Shown: one piece after another, positions 41,780-49,855 of the stretch
Layout: each line of letters opens with the position of its first letter
Position numbering within the stretch: position 1 is the first letter of the stretch
Source of the DNA: an uncultured Nitrososphaera sp.
GTDB lineage: Archaea > Thermoproteota > Nitrososphaeria > Nitrososphaerales > Nitrososphaeraceae
Direction of reading: 5' to 3'
DNA length: 52,479 bases
Assembly: GCA_946480575.1 (NCBI GenBank)
Contig: CAMLKF010000007.1
Span: 1-52,479 of the forward strand
Program-made: the position numbers and the translations under genes
Notes under the pieces: model-generated
The model's input: the letters and a program-made list of their open reading frames with translations, nothing else
Told to the model about the DNA's origin: nothing
The model's database searches: none

Positions 41780-43456
41780 TTAGTTGTTGTCGGGAAGCAG
41801 TGCTGACAGATTTATCTCGAATGCAGCGATTGGTACTCTCATCTTAAAGGCCTCTAGTGCCGCCGGCTTCATTTCACCTATCATTCCAACAACTTTGTTG
41901 TCGGCGATTATGTCGGCGCACCTGCCAGCTATAAAAAATGGATTATTTTCTGATGCTTTCGTTTCGACGTCCATGCCGAAGCATGACTTTAGCAGCGCCT
42001 GCATCGCAGACTTGATTTCTGTGTAATCAGCGTCAGCGTGCGCCACTGCCGCACCCACACTCCAATTTTCGATTATCGCGCCTTCCTTGCGGGAGAAGGT
42101 CTTACCTATTTCAAACAGCCGCTGGGGGTATTCCTCATGCACGTTTCGCGAAAGCGACTGAAGGAGCGACGGGACAAGCGAGTCGCGTAGGACTTCGTGC
42201 TCGATGCTCCTTGAGCCGTCTACAGAAAGCACATTTTCGGCAAGCCTGCTAAACGATTTGTACTGAACTTCCGTGCTTGTCAGCGAAAAGCTGAGCGATT
42301 CGAGCATGCCAAGGCCAGTCATGGCTTCTCTGATTGCTGCAAAATAGCCAGAGAGGGAATTTCTCTGTCCTGCTGTGCTTGCAGCCGGGAACGTTGGCTC
42401 TAGGTTGTATATGCCGTATCCTATCGCTACTTCTTCCGCAATGTCGATCGGGTGGCTTATGTCTGTGCGGTAGCGCGGCACTGTGCACACGATCTTTTTG
42501 CCAGTTGCCTTTGCGTCAAGCTTGCTCTTCTTCAGGCACCTGACAATCTCCTTTGCCCTAAGTTTGAGTCCGAGGATGCTGTTGATGTAGTCGATATCGA
42601 CAGAAATTTCGCTCGCCTTCATCTGCGGGGTTTCGATCTTTTTATTGCCGCTTTTTATTGACACCGTCCTTATTTCAAAACCTGCGTCGTGCAGCGTGGT
42701 AGCAATAATTGCAAGCACATCTTCAGCTGCCTTTTGGTCGGTGGCTGTGACCTCGACAAAGAGGTTGCGGCACTTCTCGTCAACCTTTGTCGCGTTGCCG
42801 TTGATTATCGGTGGGAACGAAAGGACAGTGCCTTCCCTGTCAACAATTAGAGGATACTTATCAGATTTCTCCAGAATATGGCCGTACTGCCTGCCAATTT
42901 CAGATTCCTTCAAGATATCATCTATCGACTGCTCTGAAGACTCGCCAAGGGGAACAAAAGAATAGTCAGAGCTGACTGCCTTGTAGGTGACGGGAAAGCG
43001 GATGGCGTCAAGGTTATGTATCCCGATTGAAGTCTTTTTGCGCCTCCTGCCAATGCCGTTGTCGAGGTCTTCCTGCATGGCTATAAACTGCTTTATCGTC
43101 TCGTCGTCAAGCCTCCCGTTCTTGGCTACAAGCGCCACAATGTGCGGCCTTGTCTTCTCGATTGATTGATCTACCTTGACAGTATAACCGCTCCTGCCGG
43201 CCAGCCTGAACTTGGGCATCCCTGTTTCGATTTCAAGTAGTCCGCGCAGCGCCCTGCCAATGCCATAGTCAGACGAAAAGTCCGGCCTGTTCGGGTTGTA
43301 TTCCACCTTGATGACGTTATTGTCAATGCCTTCGATGTCAAGCGCAATAAACGGAAGCAGGTCGAGCACCTTGTCCACCTTGGCGCCGGGGACGAATTCC
43401 TTCAGCCTTTCTATTGCCAAATTTACAACTGGCATCTTGGCACGCTCCTGAGCCAC
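41780..43456 (-). CDS. pheT: Phenylalanyl-tRNA synthetase, beta subunit
   Basis: This 558-residue subunit of the alpha2-beta2 enzyme attaches phenylalanine to tRNA-Phe. It has the short archaeal/eukaryotic beta layout: B1-like start (VNLAIERLKEFVPGAKVDKVLDLLPFIALDIEG), the B3/B4 editing region (RPHIVALVAKNGRLDDETIKQFIAMQEDLDNGIGRRRKKTSIGIHN), B5 (DIDYINSILGLKLRAKEIVRCLKKSKLDA) and a catalytic-like core (AEEVAIGYGIYNLEPTFP). The start overlaps the end of pheS by 34 bases, so the two subunits are translated from one message. Confidence 0.98.
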   Translation of the reverse strand: MAQERAKMPVVNLAIERLKEFVPGAKVDKVLDLLPFIALDIEGIDNNVIKVEYNPNRPDFSSDYGIGRALRGLLEIETGMPKFRLAGRSGYTVKVDQSIEKTRPHIVALVAKNGRLDDETIKQFIAMQEDLDNGIGRRRKKTSIGIHNLDAIRFPVTYKAVSSDYSFVPLGESSEQSIDDILKESEIGRQYGHILEKSDKYPLIVDREGTVLSFPPIINGNATKVDEKCRNLFVEVTATDQKAAEDVLAIIATTLHDAGFEIRTVSIKSGNKKIETPQMKASEISVDIDYINSILGLKLRAKEIVRCLKKSKLDAKATGKKIVCTVPRYRTDISHPIDIAEEVAIGYGIYNLEPTFPAASTAGQRNSLSGYFAAIREAMTGLGMLESLSFSLTSTEVQYKSFSRLAENVLSVDGSRSIEHEVLRDSLVPSLLQSLSRNVHEEYPQRLFEIGKTFSRKEGAIIENWSVGAAVAHADADYTEIKSAMQALLKSCFGMDVETKASENNPFFIAGRCADIIADNKVVGMIGEMKPAALEAFKMRVPIAAFEINLSALLPDNN

Positions 43457-44916
43457 GCAAGCCTGCTGCTGTACAGCTCGCGCACATCGTCAAGTCCAAA
43501 GCGAAGCATGGCAATCCTCTCAAGTCCTCCGCCCCATGCAAGCACCGGGTTCTTTATCCCAAGCGGCTTTGTTACCTCTGGCCTGAAAATGCCCATGCCA
43601 AACAGCTCGATCCATTTTTCCAGTTTTTCGTTGTAGATCATGCTCTGCAACGACGGCTCGGTGTACGGAAAGAATGTGGGCCAGAATTTGATCTTCGTGA
43701 TGCCCATCTTGGCATAGAATTCTTTTTGCAGGCCCATTAGGTCGCGCAAGGATGCGCCCGGCGCGGTTGCGACGCCTTCCACCTGATGAAACTCGACAAG
43801 GTGCTTGTACGACACCTTTTCGTTGCGAAAGACCCTGCCTACAGAAAAGAGCCGGCCCACTTCAGGCTTGACCTTTGCAAGGTGCTGAAGCGTCACAGGG
43901 GTGGTATGCGTGCGCAGAACCATGCGCTCTGCTTCTTTGGCGTCCCACTCAGCGCCCCATCTCTGCTGGTGGATGCGAGAAACCTTTGCGATCTGATCCT
44001 TGCTTGCAGGTATTGACTGCCTCTGTCCCAAAATGTAGAATGTGTCCTGCATCTCCCTTGCAGGATGATCCTGCGGGGTGAATAGCGCGTCAAAATTCCA
44101 GAATCCAGACTGCACAATCGGACCGTCAATCTCTGCAAACCCTAGGCCGACAAAGATCTCTTTTACTTCTTCAATGATGTCCACCAGCGGGTGGCGCCTT
44201 CCAGGGAAAACTGCCGGCGCTGGTGCCTCGACGTCAAGCGCGCTGAGCTTGACATCTCTCCACTTGCCAGACGTGATCATTTCTGCAGTAAGCCGGCGTT
44301 CCGCCTGCTCTTCATCGAGCGTATGAAGCAAGGCTCTGCCTGCATCAGCAAGAGAAATCTGGGCACTCTTTTGCTCCTTTTGCACAACATAGTCGGGACG
44401 CTTTTTCAGCGACTCCAGTCCTTGCTTTTCCCCCTCTGTTAATTTCGATACTTCAATGCTACCCAACGACACCAGCTTTTGGAGCAGAACTTCTTCGGCA
44501 GAATTGTTGCTGGCAGAACCTACAAGAGCCATCCTGCTGCCGTTCGCAAACTGGATCCACTTGTTGCGCTTGGCAGCTGCAACTGCTGCATTTACTTCGT
44601 CGTTTTTCAGCCTGCCGCTTGCAAGAATCTCCGCCATTGTGCTCTTGCCTTCTTTTATTGCATTGACTAATCTTCGCTCAGGCAAACCCGACTGAACCGC
44701 GGTCTGACCGCCGGCCGCAAGCGAAATGATCAAAGTAGAAGATTCATCAAGCGTTATCAGGTTCTTGAACTTGAGCCATTCCACGCCGCGCCGGACCTGA
44801 TCAATTTCAAGGCCAGTCGCCTCTGCAAGTCTCTCGACAGAGGCTGGCTTGCTGTTGCTCAACGCTTTGAGTATAGCCTGCTCGATTGGATGAAGAGCCG
44901 GCGCATCAGTACTCAT
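43423..44916 (-). CDS. pheS: Phenylalanyl-tRNA synthetase, alpha subunit
   Basis: The 497-residue archaeal alpha subunit carries N-terminal winged-helix-like DNA/RNA-binding repeats (residues 1-200) and a class II catalytic core. Motif 1 is in HPLVDIIEEVKEIFVGLGFAEIDGP, motif 2 in KYKH-type FRNEKVSYKHLVEFHQVEG and motif 3 in AWGGGLERIAMLRFG. It starts with ATG at 44916, with a promoter shared with trpS. Confidence 0.98.
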   Translation of the reverse strand: MSTDAPALHPIEQAILKALSNSKPASVERLAEATGLEIDQVRRGVEWLKFKNLITLDESSTLIISLAAGGQTAVQSGLPERRLVNAIKEGKSTMAEILASGRLKNDEVNAAVAAAKRNKWIQFANGSRMALVGSASNNSAEEVLLQKLVSLGSIEVSKLTEGEKQGLESLKKRPDYVVQKEQKSAQISLADAGRALLHTLDEEQAERRLTAEMITSGKWRDVKLSALDVEAPAPAVFPGRRHPLVDIIEEVKEIFVGLGFAEIDGPIVQSGFWNFDALFTPQDHPAREMQDTFYILGQRQSIPASKDQIAKVSRIHQQRWGAEWDAKEAERMVLRTHTTPVTLQHLAKVKPEVGRLFSVGRVFRNEKVSYKHLVEFHQVEGVATAPGASLRDLMGLQKEFYAKMGITKIKFWPTFFPYTEPSLQSMIYNEKLEKWIELFGMGIFRPEVTKPLGIKNPVLAWGGGLERIAMLRFGLDDVRELYSSRLAWLRSVPRCQL

Positions 44917-44945
44917 TTGTCAAGGTTTTGACAGTGGAAGACTTT

Positions 44946-44957
44946 TTAAACGTTTAA
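44946..44957. promoter_or_regulatory. Palindromic TATA element between pheST and trpS
   Basis: TTAAACGTTTAA is a perfect 12-base palindrome in the 60-base gap between two divergent synthetase operons. Its centre is 25 bases before the trpS ATG and about 36 bases before the pheS ATG, so it can serve as a bidirectional core promoter. Confidence 0.6.
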
Positions 44958-44976
44958 CGACTTGTTTGCAGCAAGG

Positions 44977-46134
44977 ATGGATCAGGCCGACAGCAACGAT
45001 CAGAGCAAGGACGACTTTACAGTCACACCTTGGGAAGTCGAGGGCGAGGTAGACTATGGCAAGCTGATCGAAAAGTTTGGTACGCAGCCAATAACCCCCG
45101 AGCTGCTCCAGAAAGTCAAGAGCATGACAGGCGAGATCCATCCGATGTTCAAGCTGGGCTACTTTTTCTCACACCGCGACTTTGACTGGATCTTGGATAA
45201 AAAGCAAAAGGGCGAGAGCTTTTACCTCTACACCGGCAGGGGGCCGTCGGGCATGGTTCACATGGGACACCTCATGCCCTGGATATTCACCAAATATCTG
45301 CAGGATAAATTTGACTCGAAGCTGCTGTTCCAGCTGACAGACGACGAAAAGTTCCTCTATGGGCAGGACAGGACGCGGGAGGAGATCGCGAATTACACTT
45401 ATGAAAACATACTTGACATCATTGCTATAGGGTTCAACCCAAGAAAGACCAAGATAATCGTGGATACAAAGCACATCGGGCATTTGTATCCAATCGCAAC
45501 CGAGATTGCAAAGAGGATCACGTTTTCAACAGCCAAGGCGGTCTTTGGCTTTACAAACTCTACCAACATTGGCATGATTGGATTCCCGCCTATTCAGGCG
45601 GCGCCGTGTTTTCTGCCCTCTGTAATTGAAGGCAAGCCTGTCCCTGTGCTGATACCCGCAGCCATCGATCAGGATCCGTACTGGCGCATGACAAGGGACA
45701 TTGCTGACAGGATGGGATACTACAAGCCTGCCCAGATACACAGCAAGTTCCTGCCCGGCCTTGGCATGCTGGGCAAGATGTCTTCGTCCAAGCCAGAGAC
45801 TGCGATCTTTACCACAGACGAGCCTGAGATCGTTGACAAGAAAGTCTCGATGGCGTTTACTGGCGGCCAGCCCACCGTGGCGCTCCAGCGCCAGCTTGGC
45901 GCAAACGCCCCCGGCTGTCCAGTCTTTTGGTACTTGCGCTACTTTTTCGACACTGAAAAGCAGTCAGACGAGCGCCTGCTCAAGTGCAAGAGTGGCAACC
46001 TTCTATGCGGCGAGTGCAAGGCAGACCTTGCCAAGGGCGCCAAGCCGTTCGTAATCGAGTTCAAGAAGCGGCGCGAAAAGGCCAAGGATGTAGTTGACAG
46101 GTTCATGTACGACGAAAAGCCCTTTGAAAAATAA
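44977..46134 (+). CDS. trpS: Tryptophanyl-tRNA synthetase (archaeal/eukaryotic type)
   Basis: This class I synthetase attaches tryptophan to its tRNA. The 385-residue protein shows the HIGH-type motif in GPSGMVHMGHLMPW near residue 92, the archaeal TDDEKFL, the Trp pocket region FTNSTNIGMIGFPPIQAAPCF and the KMSSS motif in LGKMSSSKPETAIF. The ATG at 44977 was chosen because it is 25 bases after a TATA palindrome; a TTG five codons upstream is unlikely. The next gene follows one base after the stop. Confidence 0.98.
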   Translation: MDQADSNDQSKDDFTVTPWEVEGEVDYGKLIEKFGTQPITPELLQKVKSMTGEIHPMFKLGYFFSHRDFDWILDKKQKGESFYLYTGRGPSGMVHMGHLMPWIFTKYLQDKFDSKLLFQLTDDEKFLYGQDRTREEIANYTYENILDIIAIGFNPRKTKIIVDTKHIGHLYPIATEIAKRITFSTAKAVFGFTNSTNIGMIGFPPIQAAPCFLPSVIEGKPVPVLIPAAIDQDPYWRMTRDIADRMGYYKPAQIHSKFLPGLGMLGKMSSSKPETAIFTTDEPEIVDKKVSMAFTGGQPTVALQRQLGANAPGCPVFWYLRYFFDTEKQSDERLLKCKSGNLLCGECKADLAKGAKPFVIEFKKRREKAKDVVDRFMYDEKPFEK

Positions 46135-46135
46135 A

Positions 46136-46423
46136 ATGAAAACCATAAAATTCGAATGCGACGACCGCTACGAAGCGGAAAAGCTGGCAGGCCTCGTGTC
46201 AATGCAAAAGGACAACACTGTGTGGGTCGCCGGCGTTGCCGCCAGTGTGGGCAGCGAAGTTGTAATACAATTGAAGGACAGGTCGTCTCATGCGGTGGTG
46301 CTGAAAGACAAGGAAACTGCGGGCAGACTCAAATCGCTCTTGGTTGACATGGTGAAGGGAAAAATAAGGATCCATTCGAGCGCCTTTAGCGGCTCTTTGG
46401 CGGAAATAATTCTAGATGACTAG
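46136..46423 (+). CDS. Hypothetical protein, 95 aa, downstream of trpS
   Basis: The soluble protein (KTIKFECDDRYEAEKLAGLVSMQKDNTVWVAGVAASVGSEVVIQLKDRSSHAVVLKDKETAGRLKSLLVDMVKG) has an alpha/beta pattern. It begins one base after the trpS stop, so it is co-transcribed. It could resemble the Pcc1 subunit of KEOPS in size and fold, but the characteristic sequence is not seen. Its end overlaps the convergent gene by four bases. Confidence 0.65.
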   Translation: MKTIKFECDDRYEAEKLAGLVSMQKDNTVWVAGVAASVGSEVVIQLKDRSSHAVVLKDKETAGRLKSLLVDMVKGKIRIHSSAFSGSLAEIILDD

Positions 46424-46758
46424 CGAAGCTCCTTGTTCATCTCGTCTGTCAGTATTTCCTGAACTTTCCTGAAATACAGGCCGGTCGAGTAGGGCATCAT
46501 GGGTATGTATTCCTCTATTACCTGCATGACGTACGGTACCGCCCTCTTTGAGACATCCATTTTGAACTTCATCCACAGGATCCTGTCCTGCTCAAAGTGG
46601 ACCTTGTCCTTGAGGTGCGGCGGGACAACTTCCCTTGACCTGTCCTCGACCCGCTTGTACCAGTATGCGAGGACATCTGGATCGAGCCCTTCGCGCAGGT
46701 TCTTTACTCCAGTTATTATCTTGCCTGACGCATAATCGATAGGTGTCTCCGGGTACAC
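46420..46758 (-). CDS. Hypothetical protein, 112 aa
   Basis: This largely helical soluble protein reads ETPIDYASGKIITGVKNLREGLDPDVLAYWYKRVEDRSREVVPPHLKDKVHFEQDRILWMKFKMDVSKRAVPYVMQVIEEYIPMMPYSTGLYF. It has conserved-looking aromatic and charged residues but no known signature. A TATA-like TTTTATCC (minus strand, near 46780) lies about 25 bases upstream, preceded by an inverted repeat at 46791-46814. Confidence 0.7.
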   Translation of the reverse strand: MYPETPIDYASGKIITGVKNLREGLDPDVLAYWYKRVEDRSREVVPPHLKDKVHFEQDRILWMKFKMDVSKRAVPYVMQVIEEYIPMMPYSTGLYFRKVQEILTDEMNKELR

Positions 46759-46790
46759 GCCAAGTCTATTGTTTATCTGGATAAAATCCG

Positions 46791-46814
46791 GTTAATCAAA
46801 GATCATTGATTAAC
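46791..46814. promoter_or_regulatory. Inverted repeat upstream of the TATA box
   Basis: GTTAATCA and TGATTAAC, exact 8-bp reverse complements, are separated by 8 bases. The repeat sits just upstream of the minus-strand TATA at about 46780 and could bind an activator or repressor of the 112-residue gene. Confidence 0.5.
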
Positions 46815-46882
46815 GCTTGTGCGCTAATAGACACATAGTCGGGGCAGCCATTGTTATTGTTCTCTCTCTTTTTTCCATTTAA

Positions 46883-48310
46883 TTATTTGTTGCTGCTGCT
46901 TCTGAAACTATCCCTGTATATGGTTCCTCCATACGACAGTATGTACAGGTAGCCATCAGGTCCGACCTCTATGTCTGTAATGCCATTAAACCCAGTGCCA
47001 AAAACGATATCACTCCGGTCATCGTTGCTGTCTGCCACTTTGTCTGCGAGCGCTCCATCAAGTTCCAAGCCTGTTCTATTTTCATTGAGGTCGAAATTGT
47101 AGAGTATCCCGTTGTTTATGTCGCCTACAAACATGTCATTCTGATACTGTTCGCCAAAGTTCGGCGAGTTAAAGAACTTGATGGATGTGACGCCTACTGG
47201 AATCTGCCATACGAATTCTGGGTCACTGTAATTGCCTCTGCTAAAGTCAATTAATTCAACATCTTCAACATCTCCAACGCCTACAACGTTATATTCGTCA
47301 AGGTTTTCTTCTAATTTGGAGATCAATCTCTGCACGTCTGCCCATCCACTGTTGGATCCCGGTTCTACTAAATTGATCTCGTCGCCAAAATCTGGACCAT
47401 TTTCAGTGTCCCATAGATTGCCAGTTACAGGGTCAAAGTCTATGCCAAAGCTGCTGCGTATGCCATAGGCATAGTAGTATTGTAGCATGCTGCTGTCGGG
47501 ATCCTCCTCGTCGACCAAGATAGCGTCAGGGAATGGATTGCCTTCAGAATCGATTCTTAGTATGCCACTCGTTCCGTCTGGTGGCAAACCATCTTCGAAA
47601 TTTTGAGCCTGCGTTTTACGATGGTCTAAGTCTCCTATCATCAGGTAAATGGTGATAGTGGCGACAGCAGCAGTATTGTTGCTATTATTGTCGACATTCT
47701 CGTAGGTAGCCAATATCGGAACGCCATTATAGCGCGGCCCTGGTATAGCTGGCAGATCCAGCAATAGTTGTGAATCCATAATTGTGATACCGCTGTTGCT
47801 TTGTCCTCTTGTCAACTGGTACCTATACAGCCGGTTGCCTGTTGGCACCACTCCTTTATCATCATCGCCATCTTCTCCTCCGCCTGATTCAGTAAAGTAC
47901 AGAAAAACGTAAGTGGCGGTTATTTCTGTTGAATTGGCAGCCGCGGCTGCTGTCTCATCTGTTGCATCAATGACTGCCATCCCGAGCAGGCCTCTCTCAT
48001 TGGTTCCATTATTGTTCGCAACTTCAACATCGATCAGGGGCTCATCCTGTATTTCTCCGTCTATTATTACCAGTTTTACATTGCCGTTATTCCTTTCTAT
48101 AACGAAAATATCGTCGCCAGAATCGCCCAAAAATGCCATTGCCGTCGGATTTTCTAGACCACTGGCGACCTCTTCCAATCTCAGGTTTGGGTCAGTTAAC
48201 TGCGGCGAACCTCTGTCTAGCGATATTTGCATAAGATGACGGCCATCATAATACTGCTGTGGTTGTCCTAACACAGGGATGCTGCCGCTGCTTACAACAA
48301 CAATAACCAT
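46883..48310 (-). CDS. PQQ-type sugar dehydrogenase-like secreted protein with damaged signal peptide
   Basis: The 475-residue beta-propeller protein resembles soluble glucose/sorbosone dehydrogenases (GSDH): LEEVASGLENPTAMAFLGDSGDDIFVIERNNGNVKLV, RGLLGMAV, YIYLMIGDLDHRKTQAQNFEDGLPPDGTSGILRID, YAYGIRSSFGIDFDPVTGNLWDTENGPDFGDEINLVEPGSNSGW. Asn/Thr-rich inserts fit an extracellular protein. In frame upstream, ATG at 48352 begins MFRAV, a TAG at 48335-48337, then FRTSLFLAMVIVVVSSGSIP and VLGQ, a complete signal peptide. A TATA box 25 bases before 48352 supports that original start. Translation from 48310 would give a signal peptide without positive residues. The gene is probably inactivated or poorly exported. 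Confidence 0.8.
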   Translation of the reverse strand: MVIVVVSSGSIPVLGQPQQYYDGRHLMQISLDRGSPQLTDPNLRLEEVASGLENPTAMAFLGDSGDDIFVIERNNGNVKLVIIDGEIQDEPLIDVEVANNNGTNERGLLGMAVIDATDETAAAAANSTEITATYVFLYFTESGGGEDGDDDKGVVPTGNRLYRYQLTRGQSNSGITIMDSQLLLDLPAIPGPRYNGVPILATYENVDNNSNNTAAVATITIYLMIGDLDHRKTQAQNFEDGLPPDGTSGILRIDSEGNPFPDAILVDEEDPDSSMLQYYYAYGIRSSFGIDFDPVTGNLWDTENGPDFGDEINLVEPGSNSGWADVQRLISKLEENLDEYNVVGVGDVEDVELIDFSRGNYSDPEFVWQIPVGVTSIKFFNSPNFGEQYQNDMFVGDINNGILYNFDLNENRTGLELDGALADKVADSNDDRSDIVFGTGFNGITDIEVGPDGYLYILSYGGTIYRDSFRSSSNK

Positions 48311-48373
48311 GGCAAGAAATAATGACGTTCTGAACTAAACTGCCCTAAACATGCCATGACGTTATTATTATCG

Positions 48374-48381
48374 TTATATAT
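48374..48381 (-). promoter_or_regulatory. TATA box of the sugar dehydrogenase-like gene
   Basis: The minus-strand box ATATATAA (plus-strand TTATATAT) is 25 bases upstream of the in-frame ATG at 48352. This fits a leaderless transcript beginning there rather than at 48310. The 48382-48608 stretch beyond it shows no gene. Confidence 0.5.
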
Positions 48382-48608
48382 GGATTCACTAGAACCGCAG
48401 CAGTACGGTTTTTCCTGTATTTTCTCTAGATGGCCAGTTATGAACTCACTATCACGATAATATTTTTTCGTCAGTCAAGTCTTAGACCAAATCACATAAG
48501 AACAGTATCCGGACAGTTAACACCCTCGAGAACACGCTCAACATATATCCTCGGATTTGCAATCTTTTGTTCACTACCTATTTTTTCTTGTCCTTACACT
48601 GACAAGTG

Positions 48609-49085
48609 TCAATCTTTGTGTATTAGCCTGCCATAGCTGTCTATCTCGCCGGCCCGGATTCTCGACGAGGAAATAGGCGAGCCATCCTCTGCCTTTACTA
48701 GCTCTACTGCAATTACCTGCACTGGCTTCAAGCCCTTTTTGGCGCGCATCTCGTTGAGGAGCTTGCCCTTGCCCTTGGTCTCGCCGCTCGCCACTAGTGC
48801 GCCAACGTCGCCGGTTGTCACGGCTGGCCCAAAGTCGCCCTCTAGCTTTGCAATTTCATAGCTGACGCGTCCATATTCGTTTTTTATCATCTTTTTCAGG
48901 TTTTCAACCCGCTGGTTAAAATTGTGGTTGAGCTTTTTCCCGCGCTTGGCCGCAAACTCGTCGCTTGAAACCCCGATTATCACCTTCATGCCGACCTGAA
49001 AAGCTTTTGCAAGCAGGGCAACGTGGCCGACATGGATTTCGTCAAACGTGCCGCCGGTCGCGACGACAGGAAACTTTTCAGCCAA
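48609..49085 (-). CDS. coaD: Phosphopantetheine adenylyltransferase, archaeal type
   Basis: The enzyme makes dephospho-CoA from phosphopantetheine and ATP. The 158-residue nucleotidyltransferase has the N-terminal VVATGGTFDEIHVGHVALLAKAF (the T/HxGH motif as HVGH), the substrate region GVSSDEFAAKRGKKL and the C-terminal ISSSRIRAGEID motif typical of archaeal PPAT. It is 38 bases from the second ferredoxin fusion, both on the minus strand. Confidence 0.95.
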   Translation of the reverse strand: MAEKFPVVATGGTFDEIHVGHVALLAKAFQVGMKVIIGVSSDEFAAKRGKKLNHNFNQRVENLKKMIKNEYGRVSYEIAKLEGDFGPAVTTGDVGALVASGETKGKGKLLNEMRAKKGLKPVQVIAVELVKAEDGSPISSSRIRAGEIDSYGRLIHKD

Positions 49086-49123
49086 CGCTAGTTATGCAGG
49101 CATGTGCAATATTAATTCGTAGT

Positions 49124-49759
49124 CTAGCCTTTGTTGAATATCTTGACTGCCTGCGGCGGACAGACGTTCTCGCACGCCATGCAAAAGATACAGTCCTTTT
49201 CCCTTATCATGAACGCCTTTTTCTCAGATGCAGGGTGGCCCGGAGTTTCAAGCCACTCATAAACATTGACTGGACAGGCTTCAATGCATGCGCCATCAGC
49301 CACGCATATGTCAAAATCAATGCAGACGTAATCGCCCCAGATGCCAAGCTGGCCAGGTGGGTCCATAGGGCCCCACACCTTGATGCCCTGGTATGTGCCG
49401 GCTGCTTGGCGCTTTTCCTTAAACTTGGAGTCAATCGGGCCTTCAACCTTGCCGTAGCTTGTGCCTGTGCCTGTTAGCGATATCGTCGTGGGACCGCCAC
49501 CACCGCCTGCTGCTGGAGCCGCGGGAGCTGGCATGGCAGGTGGCGGAGCAGCAGCAGCCGCCGGCTTGGGTGCTGCGCCCGGCGCGGCTGGGGCAGGCTT
49601 GGACGCAGCCACAGCCGCGGCTGCCATCGTCTTTTGCCTTTTAACAATGCAAAGTTGATTATGAACGTCCCTCATGCTTTCCAGTGTGATCGAGTTGCTG
49701 TGCCTAAGAAGGGTTCCACAGTCTTCGCACACATATTCCGCTATGGTAGTAGAGGACAC
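49124..49759 (-). CDS. Zinc-finger/ferredoxin fusion protein
   Basis: The 211-residue protein has three parts. Residues 1-45 form a C2HC-like zinc finger ([29 protein letters not shown]). Residues 50-95 are an Ala/Pro linker ending in a Gly run. Residues 97-211 are the same dicluster ferredoxin domain as the protein at 807-1817, identical for its whole length apart from the linker edge. The seven cluster cysteines and the Asp are intact; zinc-site histidines of Sulfolobus Zfx are absent. It starts with GTG. The fused zinc finger is unrelated to the N-terminal domain of the other copy and may direct the ferredoxin to a partner. Confidence 0.92.
   Translation of the reverse strand: MSSTTIAEYVCEDCGTLLRHSNSITLESMRDVHNQLCIVKRQKTMAAAAVAASKPAPAAPGAAPKPAAAAAPPPAMPAPAAPAAGGGGGPTTISLTGTGTSYGKVEGPIDSKFKEKRQAAGTYQGIKVWGPMDPPGQLGIWGDYVCIDFDICVADGACIEACPVNVYEWLETPGHPASEKKAFMIREKDCIFCMACENVCPPQAVKIFNKG
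49126..49491 (-). repeat. 366-bp inverted duplicate, copy 2 (ferredoxin module)
   Basis: This is the reverse complement of 1450-1815 without a single difference. It begins inside the Ala/Gly linker codons and ends in the stop codon. The two copies lie about 47 kb apart in opposite orientation. Confidence 0.97.
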
Positions 49760-49855
49760 GAGTTACTATGGATATTAACTCATTTATTAATTATTTGAAC
49801 TGCCCACCGTAGCTTTTTATTAACAGCATCTGGCTTGTATCTCTGCCCACGGAAC

